This document shows positions 43,918 through 52,358 of a stretch of DNA of 64,000 nt, one piece after another. The stretch is from contig JASBTI010000037.1 in NCBI GenBank assembly GCA_030148505.1, positions 1 to 64,000 on the forward strand, written 5' to 3'. A program made the translations under genes and the position numbers. The notes under the pieces were generated by a model. It did not search any database. It saw only the letters and a list, made by a program, of their open reading frames with translations, and had not been told where the DNA came from. Origin of the DNA: Rhodanobacter sp. (GTDB lineage Bacteria > Pseudomonadota > Gammaproteobacteria > Xanthomonadales > Rhodanobacteraceae). How positions within the stretch are numbered: the first letter of the stretch is position 1; each line of letters starts with the position of its first letter.

Positions 43918-44688
43918 TCAACGTGTTCCGGCGCCCGCCTTGCTACCAGGTTCACCGCTGCACAGCTGCTCCAGCAGGTCCGGCTGCAGGATGCGCACCG
44001 ACTTGCGGTTTACGGCCAGGATACCGGCTGCCTCCATGCGGCTGAACAGTCGACTGACCGTCTCGATCACCAGTCCCAGGTAGTTGGCAATTTCGTAGCG
44101 AGACATCGGCAAAATCAACGCCGATGGATCACGCGAAAGTCGACCGTAACGATCGGCCAGACTGCGCAGAAAAATGGCCAGCCTGCGCTGGGCGTTCTGC
44201 TTGCCGATCATCACCATGTGTCCCTGCTCGGCGACGACTTCGCGGCTGATTACCCGCATCAGCTGATCATGCAATGCGGGCACCACGCTGCTCACCGTGC
44301 GCAACTGGGTGTAGGGCAGCTCGCAGATGCTGGAACGCTCAAGTGCCTGCGCACTTGACGAATAGTGGTCGCTGGTCAGGCCACCGATGCCGAGGATTTC
44401 ACCCGGCAGATGGAAGCCGAGAATCTGCAAATCCCCATCGGACCCTTCCACGAAGGTCTTTAGCGAGCCGGAGCGCACGACATACAAGGCCGTGAACGAA
44501 CTCCCCTGCTGGAAAAGTACATCGCCGCGATCAAGCGGACGCTTGTCCCGCACGCTGGCATCCAGTTTCACCAACTCGCTGTCGCTGAGGCCTACCGGCA
44601 AGCACAGATCATGCATGGCGCAATAGCCGCAGCTGCGTCGCACCCTGTCCAGATCAGCCACAGCCGTAGCGTTTTGAGGCATTTTCAT
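43918..44688 (-). CDS. fnr: FNR-type oxygen-sensing transcriptional regulator
   Basis: A 256-residue Crp/Fnr regulator. Counting from the ATG at 44688, the cysteines fall at 20, 23, 29 (CGYCAMHDLC) and 122 (SSICELPY), the same numbers as the four [4Fe-4S] ligands of E. coli FNR. The cyclic-nucleotide-like domain and dimer helix follow. The recognition helix in NYLGLVIETVSRLFSRME keeps the Glu, Ser and Arg that read TTGAT half-sites. An in-frame GTG two codons upstream is an alternative start. Two palindromes fitting this specificity lie 3 kb away between the universal stress genes. It should activate genes when oxygen is low. Confidence 0.94.
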   Translation of the reverse strand: MKMPQNATAVADLDRVRRSCGYCAMHDLCLPVGLSDSELVKLDASVRDKRPLDRGDVLFQQGSSFTALYVVRSGSLKTFVEGSDGDLQILGFHLPGEILGIGGLTSDHYSSSAQALERSSICELPYTQLRTVSSVVPALHDQLMRVISREVVAEQGHMVMIGKQNAQRRLAIFLRSLADRYGRLSRDPSALILPMSRYEIANYLGLVIETVSRLFSRMEAAGILAVNRKSVRILQPDLLEQLCSGEPGSKAGAGTR

Positions 44689-44813
44689 CGCCACGCGGAT
44701 AACAATTCTACAGTATCGCCGAATTACCGTAACGAAAGGTTATAGCACCCTTTTCCGACACACCAGCATGACGAGTTTTCCGCGACGGGGCGTGTCGGGC
44801 GCATCGCAAGAAT

Positions 44814-47117
44814 TCAATGGGCGGCAAGATTATGGTACAGCTCGTTTTCCTGCGAAAAATGCAGGTTCAAAATGGTGTCCAGCTGCCGCACAACGCGCTG
44901 TATTTCCGTAGGGGATAGCGCCGATGTCCCTCCCTCAGCCTGAAGATCCTCGTTCATGCGCGCCAGCAAGCGTGTCAGACGAAAAATCTCGCGATGGGTA
45001 TGACTCATCGCTGCCAGCGGATCGTCACCTTGCAGCTGGATAGCCAACTGCGGATACAACTTGCGCTCGTCTGCCTGTTCATGGGGGATGAGTTCGCGGT
45101 CGAGCAATCCGACCAGGGCAGCCAGCTCATCGCGTGCGGCCACGGGTGTTAAACCGGTGAAACCTTCAGCCAGCGCGTGTACCCGAGCCAGTACAGGGGA
45201 CAGGCCGACATGTTCGTCACGAAGGCGTTCACCTTGGCCGATACCGTCGAGCCTTGGCGATCGGCTGCCCCAACCTCCCGCCAAGGCACGCAACGCGTTG
45301 AGGATCACCGCCACGTCGATGGCCTCCTGCACGATCGCGCCGGACAGCGGTGGCAATTGACCGATCGCCGCCAACAGCATTGCCAGCAACGACAAACCCA
45401 TGCCGACCACCACGCCCTGCACCGCGATGCCCTTGGTACGACGGGCAATCTGCAGTGCTTCGGCGATGCGGTCCAGCCGATCGACCAGTATCACCACTCC
45501 CGCCGCCTCGGATGACGCCGTGGCGCCGCGCGTACCCATCGCGATGCCTACATCGGCCGCCGCCAGCGCCGGGGCGTCGTTGATGCCGTCGCCGACCATC
45601 AGGGTGATGCCCTCGGCGTGCCCTTGCTTGATTGCCAGCAGTTTATCGGCCGGCGACAGTTCTGCGCGCACCTCGTCCACGCCCGCCGCCAGGCCGATCG
45701 CCTGGGCGACTTCCTGGCGGTCTCCGGTGAGCATCACAATACGCTCGACACCGGCTTGACGCAGCAGGCGCAGCGCCCGGGGGGATTCCAGCCGCAACCG
45801 GTCGGCAAACAGCACTGCTCCGGCCAGAACCCCGTCGACGGCGATGAAACTGCCGCCGATATCTTCATAGACCATCCGGCGCAGCAGCGCGTCCGCCCAG
45901 GGTTGCGACGGTGTCGCGGCGGCTACATAAGCATGGCCGCCGAAGATCACCCGATGGCCGTCGACCACGCCATGCAGACCTTCGCCCGGTTCCTCGGCCA
46001 CCTCTCGCGGCAGCTCCAGTGACAAACCTTGCGCCTGCGCGGCTTGGACAATCGCCTGCGCCACCACATGCGGCGACGCCTGACCCAGCGACGCCGCCAG
46101 CCGCAGCAGCTGCGCTGGCGTATGGCGCCCTGCGCTCTCCACCGCCAACACACTCACCTGACCGGCGGTAAGCGTACCTGTCTTGTCCAGAAAGAGGATT
46201 TGCCCGCGTGCCAGTGATTCCAGCGTGGCGCCGTTCTTGACCAGGATGCCGCGGCGGGCACTGCGCGAGATGCCAGCGACGATCGCTACCGGCACCGCCA
46301 GAATCAATGGACAAGGCGTCGCCACCACCAGCACGGCCAGTGCGCGAATCGGGTCGCCACTGAGCAACCACGCTGCGCCAGCCACCAGCAATGTCAACGG
46401 GATCAAGGTCAGCGCGTAACGATCCGCCAGGCGCACAAACGGGGCACGCGACTGCCGTGCGGCTTCGACCATGCGCACGATGCCAGCGTAGGTGCTGTGC
46501 GACGATGACTGGCTGGCTGCCATGTCAAACGGTGCGCCGGCATTGACGACACCGCTACGTATCGCCTCGCCAACCCGGCGGTGCACCGGCAACGACTCGC
46601 CCGTCAGCGCCGATTCGTCCAGGGTCACCGTCCTGTCCAGCACCTTGCCATCGACCGGCACCACCTCGCCCATGCGCAATAGCAGTCGGTCACCCGGCCG
46701 CACCCGCTCCACCGGTACCTGTTCCAGGGTCGGTCCGCTATAGCGCCAGGCCGTGCGTGGCGCGCGTTCAATCAGCCGCCGCAGCTCACGCTCAGCGCGA
46801 TGCGCGGTGTACTCCTCCAGGGCCCGGCCACCGGCCAGCATCAACGCAATCACCGCCGCCACCAGCGCCTGTCCCAGCAGCACCGCACCGCTGATCGCCA
46901 TCAGCGCAATCAGGTCCACGCCGAGCTCACGACGACGCAGCCGAATCACGATCTCGACCAGCAACAGGCCCGCCATCAGCAAAGCGCTGCAGCGCCATAG
47001 CAGCGCGCCGGCGTCGGGGGCGCCGGATCCGTGCAGCGCAGCACCTCCGAGCAGGGCAAGCAGGGTAAGACCAAGCAGCCCCCTGCTCAGCCAGTGACGC
47101 AATTCAGTCAGTGACAA
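44814..47117 (-). CDS. P1B-5-type metal ATPase with C-terminal hemerythrin domain
   Basis: A 767-residue fusion. The transporter part (about 1-610) has no N-terminal metal-binding domain and begins directly with membrane helices. It carries the TGES actuator motif, the metal-site helix VATPCPLILAVP (TPCP rather than CPC), DKTGTLT, and GDGINDAPAL. A later helix reads IVQEAID, the QE-x2-D signature of P1B-5 pumps. The C-terminal 150 residues form a hemerythrin domain (RDEHVG, HEQADERKLYP, MSHTHREI, HFSQENELYH). P1B-5 proteins have been linked to Fe and Ni export. The start appears to be a TTG overlapping the upstream stress-protein stop by 10 bases, so its exact position is uncertain. Confidence 0.92.
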   Translation of the reverse strand: MSLTELRHWLSRGLLGLTLLALLGGAALHGSGAPDAGALLWRCSALLMAGLLLVEIVIRLRRRELGVDLIALMAISGAVLLGQALVAAVIALMLAGGRALEEYTAHRAERELRRLIERAPRTAWRYSGPTLEQVPVERVRPGDRLLLRMGEVVPVDGKVLDRTVTLDESALTGESLPVHRRVGEAIRSGVVNAGAPFDMAASQSSSHSTYAGIVRMVEAARQSRAPFVRLADRYALTLIPLTLLVAGAAWLLSGDPIRALAVLVVATPCPLILAVPVAIVAGISRSARRGILVKNGATLESLARGQILFLDKTGTLTAGQVSVLAVESAGRHTPAQLLRLAASLGQASPHVVAQAIVQAAQAQGLSLELPREVAEEPGEGLHGVVDGHRVIFGGHAYVAAATPSQPWADALLRRMVYEDIGGSFIAVDGVLAGAVLFADRLRLESPRALRLLRQAGVERIVMLTGDRQEVAQAIGLAAGVDEVRAELSPADKLLAIKQGHAEGITLMVGDGINDAPALAAADVGIAMGTRGATASSEAAGVVILVDRLDRIAEALQIARRTKGIAVQGVVVGMGLSLLAMLLAAIGQLPPLSGAIVQEAIDVAVILNALRALAGGWGSRSPRLDGIGQGERLRDEHVGLSPVLARVHALAEGFTGLTPVAARDELAALVGLLDRELIPHEQADERKLYPQLAIQLQGDDPLAAMSHTHREIFRLTRLLARMNEDLQAEGGTSALSPTEIQRVVRQLDTILNLHFSQENELYHNLAAH

Positions 47118-47545
47118 ACCAACACCGGCACGTCGCCGTGCAGGATTACTTTGTGCGTCTCGCTACCCAGCAACAGGCGATTCAGACCGCGCCAGCCGTG
47201 CGAGGCCATTACGATCAGGTCACATTCCCGCGCCACGGCGGCTTCGACTATCGCGGCATAAGGTTGCTCGTTGATCTTGTGACTGCTTTCGCAAGGGACG
47301 CCGGCCTTTGCGGCACGCTGCTTCACCTCATTCAAATAGCCTTCGGCACGCCCCACCGCTTCGGCCAGGTAAAATTCCTGGTTGGCCTGGATGATGTCGA
47401 CGAGATAGCTGAGCGAAGGAAAGGGTGGCACCACATGAAAAGCATGAACCGCGCCGCCAAGCCGGGCGGCCAGTGCAATGCCGGTGTCAACGGCGCGTAG
47501 CGACAGCTCCGAACCGTCGGTTGGCAACAGGATGCGTTTGAACAT
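47108..47545 (-). CDS. Universal stress protein (UspA family, single domain)
   Basis: A 145-residue Usp protein starting MFKRILLPTDGSELS. The C-terminal ATP-binding loop is GSETHKVILHGDVPVL (G-x2-x-KVI form), with ASHGWRGLNRLLLGS before it. It is the first gene of the unit with the ATPase-hemerythrin fusion, which it overlaps by 10 bases. The leader from the FNR-like palindrome at 47637-47650 is about 92 bases. A low-oxygen survival function is likely, as for Usp genes controlled by FNR/ANR in other proteobacteria. Confidence 0.92.
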   Translation of the reverse strand: MFKRILLPTDGSELSLRAVDTGIALAARLGGAVHAFHVVPPFPSLSYLVDIIQANQEFYLAEAVGRAEGYLNEVKQRAAKAGVPCESSHKINEQPYAAIVEAAVARECDLIVMASHGWRGLNRLLLGSETHKVILHGDVPVLVCH

Positions 47546-47636
47546 GGCATGACTCCCTGATGACGGAGCACGACTCGGCACCCGAGCACGCTGCCCCAGC
47601 GTAGAAGCAGCATGCGCACACACGCGCGACCGCATG

Positions 47637-47650
47637 TTGATCGGGATCAA
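47637..47650. promoter_or_regulatory. Perfect FNR-type operator (TTGAT-N4-ATCAA)
   Basis: The 14-base site TTGATCGGGATCAA matches the FNR/ANR consensus at all ten specified positions and is a palindrome with GG at the centre. It lies 92 bases upstream of the minus-strand Usp start and 123 bases upstream of the plus-strand Usp start. Which promoter it serves was not resolved. Confidence 0.8.
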
Positions 47651-47702
47651 GTAAAACCATCCTGCATTCGGCCGATCGACATCGATCGGCCGCCGTTTCC
47701 AA

Positions 47703-47716
47703 TTGACCTTGGTCAA
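47703..47716. promoter_or_regulatory. Second FNR-like palindrome (TTGAC-N4-GTCAA)
   Basis: The site TTGACCTTGGTCAA extends to an 18-base perfect palindrome arm pair AATTGACC/GGTCAATT with TT between. It is one base per half-site away from the FNR consensus and fits DNR/NNR-type variants. It is centred about 64 bases before the plus-strand Usp start, a plausible activator position. Confidence 0.6.
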
Positions 47717-47773
47717 TTCGCGTAAATCCCTGCTCGGGCACGATCATGCTGTCGCCGCCACGTGTAGCCACCT

Positions 47774-48574
47774 ATGCTTGATCTCATCGTGAATGTCGGA
47801 GAAGCCGAGGAAAGCTCAGTGCTGGTCCGTGGCGCCGTGCGGCTCGCCTCCCAGCATCGATCCTTCCTGACCGGCTTGCAGCTGGTGCCGGCGTATCCCT
47901 CGCTACTGGAGGAAAATGACTCGATGACCAAACTGGCAGCCGCTGAAGACAGTGCCAGGTCGCGGCGGGCATGGTGGCTCAAAACGTGCGGCGCGGCCGG
48001 CGTCGCCGGCGATTGGGAAGTACTCCGCGGGAACCCTGCGGATGCGCTGGCCAGACGCTCCCGGCTGGCCGACCTGGTGATCGGCGAACTACCGATCAGT
48101 GACCCGGATGCCCCAGCCGGTTTCGACGAAATCACCCACACATTGTTCGCGCAGTCGTCGGCAATGCTGCTAGTACCCGACGTCTGGCATGGTGAGCTGA
48201 CCGCCAAGCGGATCCTGGTCGCCTGGAACGGGTCCGGCGAGGCTGCGCACGCAGTGAAGGCAGCCCTGCCACTACTGAAGCAGGCCCACACCGTGCAGGT
48301 TCTCGACGGTGAGCGTGTGGCGCTGTCAGGCATCAGCCCGCCCCGGCTTCCCCTGCGAGAATGGTTTCAGCGGCATGACATCGAAACGCGGTGGCACGCA
48401 TTCCCCAGCGAACACGATGCCGGTCGCGCGCTTCACGATCAGGCGAAGGTATTGAATGCCGACCTGATGGTGATGGGCGCCTGGGGGCGATCGCGGCTCA
48501 GGGAGCTGATCTTGGGGGGCACCACCCGCTGGTTGCTGGAAAACACGACACTGCCGATATTGCTGGCTCGGTGA
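47774..48574 (+). CDS. Universal stress protein (tandem Usp domains)
   Basis: A 266-residue protein with two Usp-like halves (about 1-140 and 150-265). The second half ends with the intact nucleotide loop MGAWGRSRLRELILGGTT (G-x2-G-x9-G-S/T form). The first half is degenerate. It is divergent from the single-domain Usp and shares the spacer with two FNR-like sites. Similar double-domain proteins occur in anaerobic stress clusters. Confidence 0.88.
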   Translation: MLDLIVNVGEAEESSVLVRGAVRLASQHRSFLTGLQLVPAYPSLLEENDSMTKLAAAEDSARSRRAWWLKTCGAAGVAGDWEVLRGNPADALARRSRLADLVIGELPISDPDAPAGFDEITHTLFAQSSAMLLVPDVWHGELTAKRILVAWNGSGEAAHAVKAALPLLKQAHTVQVLDGERVALSGISPPRLPLREWFQRHDIETRWHAFPSEHDAGRALHDQAKVLNADLMVMGAWGRSRLRELILGGTTRWLLENTTLPILLAR

Positions 48575-48758
48575 TCGAAGCACAGCTCATGCAAGGTTCC
48601 GGAAGCCAGGGCTTTCGGTGCCATGTCCCCACCTGACGGAGGGCCCACGCCTGCCAGTTCCATACCGCGGAAGAGGTCCAACAGATGGCCGCAGGCGTCA
48701 GCCGCGGAGAGACCCCATGCCGGTGCCGGCGGACGACATGGCCTCCTGAGGACCTACC

Positions 48759-48995
48759 ATGATCGAAACGCTGCGCGGGTTGAAACCGCGAAGCTCCCAT
48801 TCACCGATATGCGTCGGCGTACCCGGCATCTTCGCCCCGCACGTCCTCGAAAATCTGCGCGCCGCCGGTGCCCGCCGGATCACGACCCGCACCCGCATCG
48901 TCGATGACAACGAAAACGTGGCTTCATGGCTCGGCCAACCATGGCACCGCCGAGCTTCCGACAAGCAAGACATCGGCAAGGACACATCGGCATGA
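48759..48995 (+). pseudogene. Stump of a PRPP-synthetase-like gene (C-terminal part)
   Basis: A 78-codon frame with GAGGA before its ATG. The segment ICVGVPGIFAPHVLENLRAA and the following ITTRTRIVDDNENVASWL resemble the last part of ribose-phosphate pyrophosphokinases (pattern VHxxFxxxAxxxL..AGA...T.T). The PRPP- and ATP-binding parts are absent, and nothing like them lies upstream. The stop overlaps the start of the next gene (ATGA), so translation of the stump may be kept to feed that gene. Such kinases often precede this nuclease in similar clusters. It could also be an unrelated small protein. Confidence 0.45.
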
Positions 48996-50395
48996 ACTCG
49001 AAAATCGTCTACAGCTGCCACGGTGCCGCCAAGCAGGTCACCGGCTCCTGCCACCTGATCACCTGCAACGACCGCCGGGTATTGATCGACTGCGGTATGT
49101 TCCAGGGTGGGCGCGAACAGGAACAGGCGAATTACGCGCCGTTAGGCTTTGATCCGTCGAGCATCGACGTGCTGCTGCTGACCCATGCCCACCTGGACCA
49201 CTGCGGACGGATTCCAAAGCTGGTCAGGGACGGCTTTCGCGGTCGCATCCTGACCACGGCGGCAACCCGTGACCTGGCACGGGTGGTGATGCTCGATGCC
49301 GCCAGCCTGCAGGAAGAGGAAGCTCGCCGCGCGCAACGGCGCGGACTCCGCCGCGACGAGGCGGTGTTCAAAGCGCTGTATACGCTGGACGACGCGCTGC
49401 ATGCTCTGGACTATTTTGGCGAACCCGTCCCCTACGGCGAACCGGTGACCGTCGTCGATGGCATCCAGGCACAATTCCTCGATGCCGGGCATATCCTCGG
49501 CTCCGCGTCGATTCTGCTGCAGCTGGACGATGGCCAGCTGCAGCGCAGCATCGTGTTCTCCGGTGATCTGGGCAATCCGGGGCGACCGATCCTGCGTGAC
49601 CCCGCGCCCGCGCCACCGGCGGACTATGTGGTGATGGAAACCACTTACGGTGACCGGCCGCACCGCTCGATCCCCGATTCGATCGATGAGCTCTACCGCG
49701 CCGTGCGCGAGACCGTAGTGCGGGGCGGCAACGTAATCGTCCCTACCTTTGCGCTCGAACGGGCGCAGGAAGTGCTGTATTACCTGCATCGCGGCATCAG
49801 AAACGGAAGTGTCCCGGCCAACATCTCGGTGTTTCTGGATTCGCCAATGGCAATCTCGGCCACCGAAATCTTTCGTCGTCACCCGGAATGCTTTGACGAA
49901 GCCTTTCGCGAGGAGCTCAGCCATGGCGACCCGTTCACCATGCCAAACCTGCATTTCACCCGCGACACCAGCGAGTCGATGATGATCAACAACATCGACA
50001 GGGGCGCGGTGATCCTGGCCGGCTCAGGCATGTGCACCGGCGGTCGCGTGCGCCACCATCTCAAGCACAATCTGTGGCGCGAAAAGAGCAGCATCGTGTT
50101 CGTCGGCTATGCCGCGGAAGGCACCCTGTCTCGTCGCATCGTCGATGGGGCCGATCACGTGCAGATTTTCGGTGACGACATCCGGGTACGTGCCCAAGTA
50201 TGGACCATCAATGGCTTTTCGGCCCACGCGGGTCAACCCCACCTGATGGACTGGCTGGGAACGTCAAGGCGACGGAAAGTATTTCTGGTGCACGGGGAAT
50301 ATCGAACTGGTATGCGCGGCATGGCCGAGCGACTGGATGCGCTCGGCATTAATAGCCAGATACCCGGCATGGGCGCGCCTATTCGACTTGATTAA
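48992..50395 (+). CDS. Metallo-beta-lactamase/beta-CASP RNase-like nuclease
   Basis: A 467-residue zinc hydrolase of the CPSF-73/RNase J-like beta-CASP group. The first metal block is LLTHAHLDHCG. FLDAGHILGSASI, FSGDLGNPGRPIL, the Asp/Glu motif METTYGDRPH and the C-terminal FSAHAGQ and LVHGE blocks complete the active site. It probably acts on RNA, though the substrate is not shown. The start MNSKIVYSCHG follows AAGGAC. It is translationally coupled to the PRPP-synthetase-like stump and ends the plus-strand arm of the island. Confidence 0.93.
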   Translation: MNSKIVYSCHGAAKQVTGSCHLITCNDRRVLIDCGMFQGGREQEQANYAPLGFDPSSIDVLLLTHAHLDHCGRIPKLVRDGFRGRILTTAATRDLARVVMLDAASLQEEEARRAQRRGLRRDEAVFKALYTLDDALHALDYFGEPVPYGEPVTVVDGIQAQFLDAGHILGSASILLQLDDGQLQRSIVFSGDLGNPGRPILRDPAPAPPADYVVMETTYGDRPHRSIPDSIDELYRAVRETVVRGGNVIVPTFALERAQEVLYYLHRGIRNGSVPANISVFLDSPMAISATEIFRRHPECFDEAFREELSHGDPFTMPNLHFTRDTSESMMINNIDRGAVILAGSGMCTGGRVRHHLKHNLWREKSSIVFVGYAAEGTLSRRIVDGADHVQIFGDDIRVRAQVWTINGFSAHAGQPHLMDWLGTSRRRKVFLVHGEYRTGMRGMAERLDALGINSQIPGMGAPIRLD

Positions 50396-50442
50396 ACCAG
50401 GGCCCCGCCCAACCCATGGTCACGAAGTCCCTCTGCCAGCAA

Positions 50443-50470
50443 GACAGGGCCAGTATGCGCTGGCCCTGTC
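50443..50470. terminator. Hairpin between two convergent genes
   Basis: GACAGGGCCAG and CTGGCCCTGTC form a perfect 11-base stem with a TATGCG loop. It lies 7 bases after the Hsp20 stop (minus) and 47 bases after the nuclease stop (plus), so it could end both transcripts. There is no strong T tract on either side. Confidence 0.6.
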
Positions 50471-50477
50471 CCACACC

Positions 50478-50954
50478 TCATGAATGAAGCGTAGTTCCCA
50501 CCGGGATGCGCCGTGGCGTGGTCTCTGGACGCTTGGGAATGGTGATTTCCAGGACACCGTGCTGACCCGACGCAGCGATACCCTCGGGATCGGCGCTATC
50601 CGGCAGGGCAAAGCGGCGATGGAAGCTGCCGTGGCGACGCTCGACACGTGAGAAGTTGTCCGTGTTGACGCTTGCCTCCTCGCGCCGCTCACCCTTGATA
50701 GTCAACATCCCCTTGTCCATCTGCACTTCGATCTCCTCCGGATCGACGCCGGGGATATCGGCGTACAGGACGAAGCGGTTGGGTTCCTCCTTGATGTCCA
50801 CCCGTGGCACCCACTGGCTGGTGACTACCGACGACTCATCGGCCGCACCGTCCTGAAACAGGTTGCCGTCGAACAGGCGGTCAAACATCAGCGCGAAAGG
50901 ATCCCGGGACGGAGTCCGGCCCGGCCACTCGGAACGACGCATGCTTTTGTTCAT
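50478..50954 (-). CDS. Small heat-shock protein (Hsp20/IbpA-type)
   Basis: A 158-residue ATP-independent chaperone. The alpha-crystallin domain (about 48-140) is marked by RFVLYADIPGVDPEEIEVQM and ERRHGSFHRRFALPD, and the C-terminal anchor is the RIPVGT stretch (I-x-V). I chose the ATG at 50954 because GGGAG lies 8 bases before it; a TTG two codons upstream is possible. It follows the hemerythrin gene on the same strand after 148 bases. Confidence 0.93.
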   Translation of the reverse strand: MNKSMRRSEWPGRTPSRDPFALMFDRLFDGNLFQDGAADESSVVTSQWVPRVDIKEEPNRFVLYADIPGVDPEEIEVQMDKGMLTIKGERREEASVNTDNFSRVERRHGSFHRRFALPDSADPEGIAASGQHGVLEITIPKRPETTPRRIPVGTTLHS

Positions 50955-51102
50955 GATCAAGTCTCCCGTTATCAGCGATTCGGACGGTACCTACTACCTA
51001 CGTCCGCCCATTAGATGGAATAGGCACCCCCAGGGACGATTCAAGGGCTGTTGCGGACAAGGCGTAATGGTGTTGGCAGCTGTTCAGCCAGCAACCGGCA
51101 TC

Positions 51103-51618
51103 TCACCCCCGACAGTCCGAGATATAGCGTTCGGCATCCCTATTGGGTGCCCTCACTCCGGCATAGTGCTGCCCCTCGAACGCGGCAAAGGCGACCGCCA
51201 GTCGATGAAGCGTGTCGGTGCCGGCATGGCGGCGAAAATCGGCCAGGCTTTCGCGCTCCTCTTCGCCCATGTGCGTGCTGTTCGCTTTACGCACGAGGGC
51301 GATTGCCGCATACCAGCCACGGCTTCCCACCCGGTGATCGGCAACCTTCGCCACCGCATCGCGTATTTCGTTGTGATCGCCAATCGCATCCTTGGTTTCC
51401 GCATCCGCCGACCCCTTGTCACCGGCTCCCTTGCCGAGCTTCAGCAACGCGGGGTAGAAAAACCTTTCCTCAGCTGCCGCATGAACTTCCAGAAACGTGG
51501 CCAGTCGCTGCCATACGGCAGCGAGCGCATTTGTATCGGCAGAATCGATCTGATCGAGAATCGCGAACCGGCGGCGCTGCTCGTGGTGATCGTCGAGTAT
51601 CAGTTGGGTGATATCCAT
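51103..51618 (-). CDS. Stand-alone hemerythrin (HHE) domain protein
   Basis: A 171-residue helical bundle. The diiron ligands can be read as LDDHHEQRRR, EVHAAAEERFF (His-x3-Glu), IGDHNEIRDA and STHMGEEERE (His-x3-Glu). The family binds O2, NO or iron; in a low-oxygen island a role in oxygen or NO sensing or scavenging is plausible. GGGAGC precedes the ATG; the long upstream in-frame extension is not family-like. The same domain occurs as the tail of the ATPase at 44814, but the two sequences are not obvious copies. Confidence 0.9.
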   Translation of the reverse strand: MDITQLILDDHHEQRRRFAILDQIDSADTNALAAVWQRLATFLEVHAAAEERFFYPALLKLGKGAGDKGSADAETKDAIGDHNEIRDAVAKVADHRVGSRGWYAAIALVRKANSTHMGEEERESLADFRRHAGTDTLHRLAVAFAAFEGQHYAGVRAPNRDAERYISDCRG

Positions 51619-51894
51619 ACAGTGCTCCCAAAGAGCGTCATCATTCCAGGCTAAGCGGCACGGCTTCGTGAAACATCGCCCTCGTTCGACAGGCATGATG
51701 TCAATGCGGCATTGTCCGGGAGACCACCATGGCAGATGCGGCCCACTCGGCCGGCAATGCTCACCCGAACACGCGGTGGCAACGCACCCTATCGGCTCGC
51801 CGGCCAGCATTGGAGAGCGTACAGTCAGCGCTCAACCCTTCCCTTGACGCAGCACGCAGCCTTGCGAAGCTCGCCGCTTATCTGATGGATATTG

Positions 51895-52347
51895 ATGATG
51901 TCCTTGCTTGGGTTTTCCGGCTTTTTTTCCGGCACCGCACCGCAACACGTCACCGAGGCGCAGTCACCGGATCATTTTACCCCGTGTTCGGGCGCACCCA
52001 ACTGCGTGTCCTCGCAGGCCACACCGGGAAGTTCGCACTATGTCGCCCCATTCACCTACGCTGGCGAAATCCAGCACGTGCGGGAGGTATTGCTGCAGAC
52101 CTTGCATGCCAGCGCAAATGCCACCGTGACCCGGGCTGAGCCACGCTTTATCCAGGCCAGCTTCCGCAGTGCGGTGATGGGTTTCGTCGACGACGTGACC
52201 TTTATCGTGCAGCCCCAGCAGGGCATCATCGATGTGAAGTCATCCGCCCGCCTGGGCCATTACGACTTTGGCGTCAATCGGCGCCGGGTCGAACAACTGC
52301 GCACCCGTTTCGCCACGTTGTTGGAGAATTCATCGTCAGCAGGATGA
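51895..52347 (+). CDS. DUF1499 family protein
   Basis: A 150-residue protein with the DUF1499 hallmarks CSGAPNCVSSQ, FIQASFRSAVMGFVDDVTF, IDVKSSARLGHYDFGVNR and RRVEQLRTRF. The short N-terminal hydrophobic stretch (MMSLLGFSGFFSG) may be a lipoprotein-like or signal segment, though no Cys is in a lipobox. The function of DUF1499 is not established. Two adjacent ATGs (51895 and 51898) are possible starts. It is convergent with the GNAT gene, 11 bases apart. Confidence 0.87.
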   Translation: MMSLLGFSGFFSGTAPQHVTEAQSPDHFTPCSGAPNCVSSQATPGSSHYVAPFTYAGEIQHVREVLLQTLHASANATVTRAEPRFIQASFRSAVMGFVDDVTFIVQPQQGIIDVKSSARLGHYDFGVNRRRVEQLRTRFATLLENSSSAG

Positions 52348-52358
52348 TTTTGTGAAGC

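Noticed and set aside
50945-50960. TTGATCAT near the Hsp20 start as an FNR half-site
   Set aside because: Only one half-site is present, and it overlaps the start codon.
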